Shown here piece by piece: positions 29,601 through 40,300 of a DNA stretch of 64,000 nt. Source of the DNA: Macrostomum hystrix. Lineage: Eukaryota > Platyhelminthes > Macrostomidae. The notes under the pieces are model-generated. The model had not been told where the DNA came from, did not search any database, and saw only the letters and a list, made by a program, of their open reading frames with translations. Location: positions 2,719,501 through 2,783,500 of the forward strand of contig CATNEN010000005.1 in NCBI GenBank assembly GCA_950097015.1, read 5' to 3'. How positions within the stretch are numbered: position 1 is the first letter of the stretch; each line of letters opens with the position of its first letter. The position numbers and the translations under genes are program-made.

Positions 29601-32187
29601 GTGTCTCTTCCAGGTTTATAATATATTATAGCTAGTTTGCTGCATTCCTCCAAATAATATTTGGTGACAGTTGACCCGCAGCCAGCGAGGAGGCAATTCT
29701 GCCCATTCCGCTGACTCCTGAGCACACACGCACACAGGTGTGTACACCTATCCCCACTTTCCCATCGTCAGGCTGTGCACACTTTCCCGAAATGAATGTT
29801 ACCTCGCCGCGGAATCTTGAGTTTCGTGTGCTTGCTTTGCTCCGTTCGGGTGCAGCACAAAAAATTGTCAAGGGGGGAATTCCCCTCTTGGTACTTCTAC
29901 TGTTAAAAAGGGATTTCCCATACGTTTCTAAAAATAGCAAAATCTCTACCGTTGTTAACTAACGCAGGCCATCCTATCCTAGCCTAGACGAGCTAGCTGA
30001 GATGCTCCAGTCTGTAGTGCTCACATTCAACATCTCCTGCTTTGTTGGCGTCGGAGTTGGCGCCGGTGCCAACATTCTGGCGCGCTTCTCGTTGCGCCAC
30101 TCCGAGCGCGTGCTCAGCCTGTTCCTAGTTAACGCCAACGCTCACACCGACAATACTTATTATAATTGGCTATTCTCTAATTACAATGCCGAATGGGAGA
30201 GGCTTAAACACGGCGTACTGACTGCCAAAGCTCAAGAGGGGCTGGAATGGCACTGGTTCGGTCATTCGGATTCGGAAAGCGACGACCTGATTGAGCGATA
30301 TAGGAGACACCTTCTGAGCCTGTGCCTACCTAATGTGGCCGGTTATATTCAGGCCTATATGCTGCGTACTGATTTAGCCATTCAGCGTGGCGGCAGGACG
30401 CTGCCTGTGCAGGTGAGACGCACGCTTAGACTGTGAAAGTGTAGATTTGGTTCTTGGGGTAGTTGTTTCATTTAAATATGTTTTAGTTGTTCCAGTAGGT
30501 TTTGAGTTGTTCCAGTAGGTTTTGAGTTATTCCAGTCGGTTTTAAGTTGTTCCAGTCGGTTTTAAGCTGTTGAAATAGGTTTTAAGTTGCTTTAGTAGGT
30601 TTTGAGTTGTTCGAGTAGGTTTTAAGCTGTTGAAATAGGTTTTAAGTTGCTTGAGTAGGTTTTGAGTTGCTTGAGTAGGTTTAGAGTTGTTCGAGTAGGT
30701 TTTAAGCTGCTTGAGTATGTTTAGAGTTGTTCGAGTAGGTTTTAAGCTGTTGAAATAGGTTTTGAGTTGCTTGAGTAGGTTTAGAGTTGTTCGAGTAGGT
30801 TTTAAGCTGTTGAAATAGGTTTTAAGTTGCTTTAGTAGGTTTTGAGTTGTTCGAGTAGGTTTTAAGCTGTTGAAATAGGTTTTAAGTTGCGTGAGTAGGT
30901 TTAGAGTTGTTCGAGTAGGTTTTAAGCTGTTGAAATAGGTTTTAAGTTGCTTTAGTAGGTTTTGAGTTGTTCGAGTAGGTTTGAAGCTGTTGAAATAGGT
31001 TTTAAGTTGCTTGAGTAGGTTTTGAGTTGTTCGAGTAGGTTTTAAGCTGTTGAAATAGGTTTTGAGTTGCTTGAGTAGGTTTTGAGTTGTTCGAGTAGGT
31101 TTTAAGCTGTTGAAATAGGTTTTGAGTTGCTTGAGTAGGTTTTGAGTTTTTCCAGTAGGTTTTAAGCTGTTGAAATAGGTTTTAAGCTGTTGAAATGGGT
31201 TTTAAGCTGCTTGAGTAGGTTTTGAGTTGTTCGAGTAGGTTTTAAACTGTTGAAATAGGTTGTAAGCTGCTTGAGTAGGTTTTGAGTTGTTCGAGTAGGT
31301 TTTAAACTGTTGAAATAGGTTTTAAGTCGCTTGAGTAGGTTTTGAGTTTTTCCAGTAGGTTTTAAGCTGTTGAAATAGGTTTTAAGCTGTTGAAATGGGT
31401 TTTAAGCTGCTTGAGTAGGTTTTGAGTTGTTCGAGTAGGTTTTAAACTGTTGAAATAGGTTGTAAGCTGCTTGAGTAGGTTTTGAGTTGTTCGAGTAGGT
31501 TTTAAACTGTTGAAATAGGTTTTAAGTCGCTTGAGTAGGTTTTGAGTTTTTCCAGTAGGTTTTAAGCTGTTGAAATAGGTTTTAAGCTGTTGAAATGGGT
31601 TTTAAGCTGCTTGAGTAGGTTTTGAGTTGTTCGAGTAGGTTTTAAACTGTTGAAATAGGTTGTAAGCTGCTTGAGTAGGTTTTGAGTTGTTCGAGTAGGT
31701 TTTAAACTGTTGAAATAGGTTGTAAGCTGCTTGAGTAGGTTTTGAGTTGTTCGAGTAGGCTTTGAGTTTTTCGAATCGGAATATATTTTGAGTTGTTTCA
31801 GTAAGTTTTTAGGTTCCAGCAATAGATTTCGATTGATAGAATTCGATCGATTCGAGAGATAGATTATAATTAGTGTCGCCTCTCTTATATCTCCAGACTT
31901 TCATGCTGACTGGCTCGCTAGGCAAGGACCAAGCCAAAAGCCTGGTAGCCATGAATGCCAGGTGTGATCCGTCGAAAACCGAATACCTGATTGTTGACGA
32001 CGCTGATGGCATGCTGCTGGAAGAACACCCGGATAAGGCGGCCGGCTACCTGCTCGGCCTGTTGCGCCAGACTGGCCTCGTGGTGTTCCTGACGCCTGCC
32101 AGGGTGCGCGAGCAGGCCATCCGGCTTAGCACTGACGAACTGATGCGCAGAAACGGCGACGAGCGACCCAGGGTTGATGTCTGCTAA
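23641..32187 (+). CDS. NDRG: NDRG-family protein (six exons, 410 aa)
   Basis: Exons: 23641-23884, 25246-25363, 25489-25515, 29269-29376, 29968-30412, 31897-32187; all GT-AG with consistent phase. Family signatures in order: ITYHDLGTN at the first junction, FFNQPDM, HVCAPGHHD, YPSLDELAEML, GVGVGAGANILARF, AYMLRTDLAIQRGG, and CDPSKTEYLIVDDADGM. NDRG proteins have an alpha/beta-hydrolase fold without a catalytic serine, and GVGAGA replaces the usual nucleophile elbow here too. They act in stress response, differentiation and vesicle traffic. Exons 3 (27 bp) and 4 (108 bp) add a Ser/Gly-rich insert before YPSLDEL. The first codon is preceded by AAATAAA. Confidence 0.92.
23930..25138. repeat. 30-bp minisatellite in NDRG intron 1
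   Basis: About 40 units built on GAGATTGTTGCAATCCCAAT plus CTGAGGATCT. Larger blocks are duplicated (24361-24660 closely matches 24751-25050), which shows growth by segmental duplication. It reads open in several frames on both strands because the unit is a multiple of three; this is not a gene. Confidence 0.96.
25760..29112. repeat. 19-bp satellite-like array in NDRG intron 3 (3.35 kb)
   Basis: Roughly 175 copies of TGATCAGTCATTGTATCCA, most differing only by C/T at one position (CAGTCATT or CAGTTATT). Units between about 27900 and 28310 are more degenerate. A longer block around 28160-28560 recurs at 28620-29020. Each unit contains TGATCA. Confidence 0.97.
29405..29590 (+). mobile_element. 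tRNA-derived SINE, degraded copy, in NDRG intron 4
   Basis: It retains the B-box segment GGGGTTCGATTCCCGACTCC, the GTGTCCAAGACACT core and a GGACTGTACAGC tail that match the better copy at 36378. The A box is lost. Confidence 0.7.
29815..29906 (-). mobile_element. TTAA MITE fragment in NDRG intron 4
   Basis: Inverted partial copy of the element at 47132. It ends CTTGGTACTTCTACTGTTAA at 29906 and contains the shared CTTGAGTTTCGTGTGCTTGC and CCGTTCGGGTGCAGCA blocks. Confidence 0.7.
30478..31800. repeat. 20-bp minisatellite in NDRG intron 5
   Basis: About 65 units alternating between TTGTTCGAGTAGGTTTTAAG and TGTTGAAATAGGTTTTAAG types. Higher-order blocks of about 180-200 bp are repeated between 31140 and 31740. 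Confidence 0.95.
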
Positions 32188-32269
32188 ATATCTGGCGCCC
32201 TCCGTTTGCTGTTTAATTGGTGACTGATTATCGATTGGTTTAACCTGTATTGATTTTCTTCTATTTGAG

Positions 32270-32880
32270 ACCCGAACTGGACCTCTTCAAAAACCACAAA
32301 CTGGACCTCTTCAAAAACTACAAATTTGACCTTTTCAATAATGCATAAACTGGACCTCTTCAAAATGCCATAAACTGGACCTCTTCAAAATACAATAAAC
32401 TGGACCTCTTCAAAAAACCTCTAACTGGACCTCTTCAAAAAACACCAAACTGGACCTCTTCAAAATACCATAAACTGGACCTCTTCAAATTATCATAAAC
32501 TGGACCTCTTCAAAATACCATAAACTGGACCTCTTCAAAATGCCATAAACTGGACCTCTTCAAAATACCATAAACTGGACCTCTTCAAAAAACACCAAAC
32601 TGGACCTCCTCAAAACCCCAAACTGGACCTCTTCAAAAAACCTCAAACTGGACCTCTTCAAAAAACCTCAAACTGGACCTCTTCAAAATACTCCAAACTG
32701 GACCTCTTCAAATACTCCAAACTGGACCTCTTTAAATACTCCAAACTGGACCTCTTCAAATACTCCAAACTGGACCTCTTCAAATACTCTAAACTGGACC
32801 TCTTCAGAAAGCCCCAAACTGAACCACTAAGAAATACCACAAAAGTGTACCTCATCAAAATACACAGAATTGGACCTTTT
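32270..32880. repeat. Tandem repeat downstream of NDRG
   Basis: About 25 units of AAACTGGACCTCTTCAAAA with a short variable tail (unit 22-25 bp). It starts about 80 bp after the NDRG stop, so part may lie in the 3' UTR. Confidence 0.93.
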
Positions 32881-34768
32881 AAATGTTCTCAAACTCAACC
32901 TGCTCAATTAAGCTACAGGTTTTTTAAACAATAAACTAACCACGCGAATCGCTCATTCCAAGTCTTCCCTATTTTAATGCCCCACTAATAAAACTGGGCC
33001 ATTAATAAATTATTTTAATTATTAAGAAAAATAATTTAACGTTCTTTTGTAAAAGTTCTCATCTGTCATCTCAAACGTCAGCTAAATATCTTTTTGATTC
33101 GCCTCACTTGCTGGACAAGATTAGATTTCATAATGTTTAGCGTCCCCAGTTCTTATAAATATTGTACTTTTTAGTGATTGTTTGACGCTTAAATCATTGT
33201 AAAAGTCACAATTGTTGAAATGGTTTTGTTCAAACTAAAAGTTCCGGTTTTAGTTGCATCAGAAGCACTCGTCTTATTTGCTTAAATCGTTACTTTTGTA
33301 GAACTACGAGTAAAGTGCATTAACAGCGTGTTACATCCGCCATATTTGTTATTAACGCCACGTGTAGATTTTAATAGCTACTTTCATACGCTTTTATGTC
33401 AGATTTTTAAGAAATCTAAGTAGGTTGACGAATGCACAGTTCTATAATTTACTTTTTTCTGGCATCTTTAAAATCTGATTGTTTTATTATCGTATCTCTT
33501 TGACGAATTATGGTTCTTTTTAAATATCAAGCACTGTTTTATTTACAGACAAATGAATTCACTCCCGTCTTTTTCGTCGTAAACTCGTTATCTTTTGAAT
33601 TTTGGACGTACGTTCATGTTTTTTTTTATAAAAACTTGTGCGCTATTGAGGTTAAGTTTTTTTAGTGAAATAGTTTAAGAATAAATACACTGCGAATATT
33701 TGGTCGAATCGGACATTTCGTTCGGCATTTTTCTTCTAGAAAACCTTTCAAGATGTTACCTTTAGCATTTTTTCATTTCTTGCTGTCTACAACGAGTGTC
33801 ACTTAATTAGTCGACAAGTTGTCTTCAAAGCACAACATGTAGCATGTGAATTAGAATTAAGTGACTGGTTTAAGCAATTCCGTTTCCTGTCACTTACATA
33901 CATTTAGAAAAGTAGACAACCTTGCTTTTAGGTAGGACCGGTATTGTGTTTGTTGGCACATGTTTTATAGATTAGTTCACTCGACAATTCGCATTTTTTC
34001 AGACGATGAGATTCTTTGGAAGACCTAAACCTGCTTCCTTATATGTACATGTACTGATGTACACATGCAACCTAACTCAAATGAAATGTAAAATAACTAC
34101 TTTTATAAAAATCTAGTCAACGAAATTATTCTTTATGAGAATAATTTCTAGCATCGGCGAAATAAAATCAAGAAAGGTAAACAGCAAACATATATAAACA
34201 CGCAAATACTTATCGCAAGCTTAATTTGCTGGATTATAATTTAAAAATTATATCTGAAGCAAATGCCACTGCAAACGTTCCAAGTCTAGTTGTCCTTATC
34301 TTAAAAGCGTCAGAATATATATTTGAAATTAATCAAATTGCTCTATCGATGGTTATAACTGCAACGATTAAAATTCTTAATTTTAATTTTTATATTATCG
34401 TCTTCGCTTTTGTTGGAACAGACCATTCCAGCTCAAATCTCTAGTTCTTAACAATTTACATCTGCCTGTAATTTTTAATGTTGAAATTTTTTATTACATA
34501 AATGAAAGTTCCGAAACTAGTAACTTTTAACAAAATTTTTATATCGTTTCCGCAAAGTTTAATAGTGGCAACTACTTATAGAATTTATAATTAATAAGTA
34601 CTATTTTAAAAGCATTAATAATATACAGTAACGGTTTTATGCGCCTATATCTTGTTTGTCGACTGATGTTTAATATAATGACATTTTACATTTATTGTAA
34701 TCTTTACCATTGTTACAGTTGCTTATGATTTTACTCGTATTCACCGACTCATTCATTCGACAGCAAAT
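32881..34768. other. AT-rich intergenic region before CBY1
   Basis: No gene recognised. A 72-aa frame at 34226-34444 has no domain and is probably chance. The CBY1 promoter should lie near the right end. Confidence 0.45.
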
Positions 34769-35158
34769 ATGCCACTTTTTGGAAGCAAGTATGTAGTTCC
34801 AAACTTTTCTCGAAAGAAATCTAGCTCCTTGTCCAGCATCAATCTAGCGGACGAGAGAAACAGGCAACTTGTCGATCTCCCAAATAAGAAACTTCAAGTA
34901 AATCTTGATGGCAACAAATTAACATTCGAAAATGGTCTGTGGATCAACGAGTCACATGGCAGTCTCCAAAACCAGCGTGACTACCTGGATATTCATCGGC
35001 GTAATGAACAGCTTGAAGAAGAAAACAATCTACTGAAACTTAAGGTTGACCTCCTACTCGATATGCTGACTGAAACGACCGCAGAAATTCACTTGCAAGA
35101 AACGGAAATTAAGCAACTACGGGACATGCAACGAAAAAGCAAATCAAAGAACCAGTAA
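34769..35158 (+). CDS. CBY1: Chibby homologue, 129 aa, single exon
   Basis: The N-terminus MPLFGSKY with the following RKKSSSLSSIN matches the Chibby 14-3-3-binding serine region. The middle KLTFENGLWINE and the coiled coil QLEEENNLLKLKVDLLLDML are diagnostic of the family, and the length is close to the usual 126 aa. Chibby binds beta-catenin, opposing Wnt signalling, and works at the basal body during ciliogenesis. The ATG is the first in frame after upstream stops. No intron is needed to make a full-length protein. Confidence 0.93.
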   Translation: MPLFGSKYVVPNFSRKKSSSLSSINLADERNRQLVDLPNKKLQVNLDGNKLTFENGLWINESHGSLQNQRDYLDIHRRNEQLEEENNLLKLKVDLLLDMLTETTAEIHLQETEIKQLRDMQRKSKSKNQ

Positions 35159-36377
35159 ATTTATTTCGATTACTTCATCTGTAATCGTTTTTAAGATCTA
35201 TCGTTTCACAGACCTTGACTCTTGTAATAAATTTTAGTGTATTATACATTTTGTGGGTATCTATTAAGATATTGTTGACTATACAATTATTAAAAATAGT
35301 ATGCATACTGTTAAATGTGGACTTCGATTTGAAATTCGATACTGTTAAATGGTTTTTGCTTGCTGGTCAAGCTGTGACTAAAAGTATATAAAGCCACTGA
35401 ATTTTTTTTTAATTTGTAATTGTCATTTCAGTGGAATGTGCTGTATTTCTAAATCTAAAAATAATTTTAAAAGTAATCTCTCCTTTGAACATTGTTACCT
35501 TTTAATTACTATACTGGAAAACAATACAGATTAGAACTTAAATTAAACAAGTTAAGCAAGTTGATGTATGTTTTTCCTTTCTCTAATCTGGAAATGTATG
35601 GGATGTTCATATTATTTACAACTTTAATTCACCTACATTTCATATTTAAATGACCAAACTTACTATTTGTATCACCCATAATGAGAAACTACAAACAATT
35701 ATTGCAGCTTGTAATTTCTAATATTTATTGCCTATTCCTGGCAGGACCAATGCTTCAAATAAAATAGTAACTACGAAAGGACTAGACTTTCCATAAACCT
35801 ACAAAATAGCAGTATGTACTGAAAGTCTGAAAGATTAATTTCATATTTTTTGTTTTTCCCTCATCTGTAAAAATGAAACATTTTTTTAAAGATCTAGCTA
35901 GATCAAAATAAATATTTAAGTCTCATACACTTTTGAAAAATAAATTTATTTTTTTATTTAGGAAAGTCTAATTTTGGATGCCAGATGCTTGTTATTTAAT
36001 TTCTGGCTAAAATAGTTCTTGAAATCAGTTTTTTCATCTAGATAGGTCGAGTAGTGTGTCAATGTTAAATTTATTTAACTGTGCCCTGCCAAATGAAACA
36101 TAAAAAACACTATGGGATGTTTCTGACAACAACTCCCTAGTTTTTTTAAACCAAAACTTGCATACTACTAGTCACTACTGGCTGCTGAGTAGCTGAAATA
36201 AGTGCATAAAAATTTATTCCCATTGAATCTCGGCTCCTACAAAAGCTTACTCGTATTTGTCCAGGCTTTGAGTAATATATGCTCGTTTTTATCTGTTGCC
36301 GATAGTCAATACAACTAGCGATACGAGGTCTCATAGTAGTATCGTACTGTTACTTAGGTTACTTAATAACAATTAAG
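35159..36377. other. CBY1 3' region and intergenic DNA
   Basis: AT-rich, with AATAAA-type signals soon after CBY1 (for example AATAAA at 35226). No other gene recognised. Confidence 0.4.
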
Positions 36378-36700
36378 AGGTTGTAGCCTAGTGGTTAGAG
36401 CGTCGGACTCACGATTTGAAGGTCGGGGGTTCGATTCCCGACTCCACTGAAACAATTTGTGTCCTTTAGCAAGACACTTAACTCTGCATTGCTTCAGTTC
36501 ACCCAGCTGTTAAATGGGTGCCAGCATTAGCTGGGATAATTGAGGGTGGGTGTGGCGTCCCCCCAGTCCATGGACTGAACAGCCGTATGCAGCCTTCAGA
36601 TGCGCCGCGCATTAGCTGCGGCTGTGCTGTCGGCTGCACATCTGACCCAATTAGGGCAGGTGTAATCAATTATCAATTATTATTAATAATAATAAAATAC
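36378..36700 (+). mobile_element. tRNA-derived SINE, best copy
   Basis: A pol III A box (TAGCCTAGTGGT, about 36384) and a perfect B box (GGTTCGATTCC, 36428-36438) form a tRNA-like head. Next comes a core with TTAGCAAGACACTTAACTCT and CAGCTGTTAAATGGGTGCC, of the type shared by V-SINE-like families. It ends in an ATT/AAT-rich tail. Related pieces are at 29405, 41005 and 42485. Confidence 0.85.
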
Positions 36701-37387
36701 AACGAAAGTCGAACCGCTTACATTTACTACTTTCAGCATCACCATCAGCTTCAGAATGCGCTAATTCGATGCCGCATGTAAAGTTTAAAATGTACTTTAC
36801 TATGTATTTAGCTAATATTGACAGCTTAAGTACATTAATTTAAGAGATAAACAAGCTAAAATGTTCACAAGCTTGTTGAGCACGCAAAGTTAGCTCCAAA
36901 TAGTTTTAATAAATCGAAATGAATCAATCAGGTAGCTGATGAAGCAGTCTCATCAGTAGGTAAGCGTTCCGTGTCCTCTACTGCTTGCCGTGCTTCAGGC
37001 TGTTTTATCTGCAAAAAGTAGGTAGTAAAGTCAAAGTTAAAAGCAAGCGAAATTCAATAGAATCGTATATTGAAACAAACAATATAATGAAAGCGGAGCT
37101 TCTTTTTATCGATTTTCCTGACTCATCACGGCTTCACTTCACATTACAGGGAGGACATTTTTAGCATTAAATCTAAAAAACAGAAATAGAGATGACATTG
37201 GTAAAACAAATCGCTGATTAATTTAAATCAGATTAAAAAACGGCATTATGCAGATTTCGATTCCCGAGCTCATCGTTCGTTGTTAAAAACGAACCATTGT
37301 TGGAATTTCCTAAAATCGCAAATTAAGTAAAAAACTTGCTTTTATGATACTAAGAGTAGTAGGGTTTAAAAAGTCGAAAAAAATTAA
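36701..37387. other. Intergenic DNA
   Basis: AT-rich; nothing recognised. Confidence 0.4.
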
Positions 37388-40300
37388 TTAGTCAGAGAAG
37401 TATACCATGTCAACACAGTCTTGCTTAGCCAGTTCGTCAGTAGTACACTCGGTTTCAGCAGCCAATCTAGGTCGCTTAGGCGAAGGCTGTTCAGTTGAGT
37501 TCGGCTTCGCAGCGACCAGGTGCTCGTAATGCTCTGTCAAAGCGGCGTGCTCGCGTTCCAAAGCGATCAACTTTCGCTCGCTGCAGCGCAACAATTCTTC
37601 GCAATCCTGGCGCTTCTCCAGTTTGGCTTTGATGGCAAACAGTTCGCTGCGCTTGGCTTCATTGTCTGTGCGCAATTCTTTCACCTGTTGGCTGAGCTTG
37701 TCAACTAGCTTCTCGCGAGCCTCCAATTCCTTCTTGGCGTCCTGTGGAGGGTAAGGTCGGAGTGGGGGCACTGATTAGAAAGAAACAGTTTAGATGGAGT
37801 TCTTAGGACCAAAGGATCAAGGTGAGGTGGATTAGGAAGCATGGGATCAAAGGGAAATATGGGATAAAGGGGAAGTGGTTTGGCAGACTGGGATCAAAAG
37901 GAGGTGGAATCGGCAGAATGGGATCAAGGGAAAGTGGATTATGAAGGATGGGATCAAGGGAAAGTGGATTATGAAGGGTGGGATCAAGGGAAAGTGGATT
38001 AAGAAGGATGGGACCAAGGGAAAGTGGATTAGGAAGGATGGGGTCAAGGGAAAGTGGATTAGGAAGGATGGGGTCAAGGGAAAGTGGATTATGAAGGATG
38101 GGGTCAAGGGAAAGTGGATTAAGAAGGATGGGGTCAAGGGAAAGTGGATTAGGAAGGATGGGGTCAAGGGAAAGTGGATTAGGAAGGATGGGACCAAGGG
38201 AAAGTGGATTAGGAAGGATGGGGTCAAGGGAAAGTGGATTATGAAGGATGGGGTCAAGGGAAAGCGGATTATGAAGGATGAGATCAAGGGAAAGCGGATT
38301 ATGAAGGATGGGATCAAGGGAAAGTGGATTATGAAGGATGGGATCAAGGGAAAGTGGATTATGAAGGATGGGGTCAAGGGAAAGCGGATTATGAAGGATG
38401 AGATCAAGGGAAAGCGGATTATGAAGGATGGGATCAAGGGAAAGTGGATTAAGAAGGATGGGACCAAGGGAAAGTGGATTATGAAGGATGGGGTCAAGGG
38501 AAAGCGGATTATGAAGGATGAGATCAAGGGAAAGCGGATTATGAAGGATGGGATCAAGGGAAAGTGGATTAAGAAGGATGGGACCAAGGGAAAGTGGATT
38601 ATGAAGGATGGGGTCAAGGGAAAGCGGATTAAGAAGGATGGGACCAAGGTTAGTGGATTAGGAAGGATGTGATCAAGGGAAAGCGGATTATGAAGGATGG
38701 GATCAAGGGAAAGTGGATTAGGAAGTATGAGATCAAGAAAAGGTGGATTAGGAGGGATAGGATCAAGGTTAAGTGGATTAGGAAGGATGGGATCAAGGTA
38801 AAGTATATAAGTGAGAATGGGATCAAGGGAAGGTCGATTAGACAGAGGAAGTGGATTTAGCAGATGAAAGGAATCAATATCTTTTGGAAAAATGAAAATA
38901 AGTAGAAAGAAACTGAGATCTGAAGGCAACTTACCTGAAACACACTGGCGAATCGTTTCATTTTCAGTTCATAAGCGGCATTGGCCTCTTTAATACTGGC
39001 CAGTTCAGTTTCGGCCGCAGTTTTGGCGGCCTCGGCTGCAGCTAGAGCGGATTCCATTTCGGCGTATGCGGCCAATCTACGTAGGTGGAAATAAAAATTG
39101 CGGGAATTATGCGAGAATTGTATCAAAATGACAAGGATTAAGTAACGGATTAACCTTGCGTTGATATAGACTCACTTAACGCTCTGAACAGAAAAATTCA
39201 ATTTAATACAATAATGTGGCGTCTAATTCCGGCACTTTTCAGTTCTGAAAGTCAAGCAATTATTCAGAGTAAATGTAGATTTATACCAAAAGGCTCATGT
39301 TAAATGGAATTTCTTTATTAGAAACATATATTTGACAGCAGATAAAATTTGGAGCAGAGACAAGAGCGGATGGGAGCAGAGACAAGAGCGGATGGGAGCG
39401 GAAAAAAGAGCGGATGGGAGCGGAGGAAAGAGCGGATGGGAGCAGAGATAAGAGCGGTTCTTTCTCCGCTCTTATGGGAGCGGAGGAAAGAGCGGATCGG
39501 AGCGGAGAAAAGAGCGGATGGAAGTGGAGATAAGAGCGGATGGGAGCGGACGAAAGAGCGGATGGTAGTGGAGATAAGAGCGGATGGGAGCGGAGATAAG
39601 AGCGGTTCTTTCTCCGCTCTTATGGGAGCGGATGGGAGCGGATGGGAGCGGACAAAAGAGCGGATCGGAGCGGAGAAAAGAGCGGATGGAAGTGGAGATA
39701 AGAGCGGATAGGGGCGGAGATAAGAGCGGATGGGGCGGAAAAAAGAGCGGATGGGGGCGGAGAAAAGAGCGGATGACAGCGGACAAAAGAGCGGATGGGA
39801 GTGGAGAAAAGAGCGGATGGGGGCGGAGAAAAGAGCGGATGGGAGTGGAGATAAGAGCGGATGGGGGCGGACAAAAGAGCGGATGGGAGTGGAGAAAAGA
39901 GCGGATGGGGGCGGAGAAAAGAGCGGATGAGAGCGGACAAAAGAGCGGATGGGAGTGGAGAAAAGAGCGGATGGGGCGGACAAAAGAGCGGATGGGAGTG
40001 GAGATAAGAGCGGATGGGGGCGGAGAAAAGAGCGGATGGGGGCGGAGAAAAGAACATAAAAAGAGAATGAGAAAGTCGATAGTTATTAGTGCGAAATCAA
40101 CTGAAGTGTCAAAGCACAAGAAAATGACTCACGTCTCCTCCATCTCATGCAGTTTAGCTTCTAAACCAGCAATTTGAGTCTTAGCCTCTCCTAGCGCAGT
40201 GGCCTTAGCCGCTGCATCAGTTTTGGCATCCGCGAGCTTTTTCTCAGCCTCGACAGTTTCGGCTTTGGCCTGTTCAACTAGGCGCTCCCGATAGTTCAAC

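Noticed and set aside
36378-36450. Functional tRNA gene
   Set aside because: Only the A and B boxes fit; no acceptor-stem pairing, and the head continues into a SINE core.
37847-40177. Several 190-360-residue open frames
   Set aside because: Translations of the intronic 30-bp and 22-24-bp repeats between well-supported exons of gene A.
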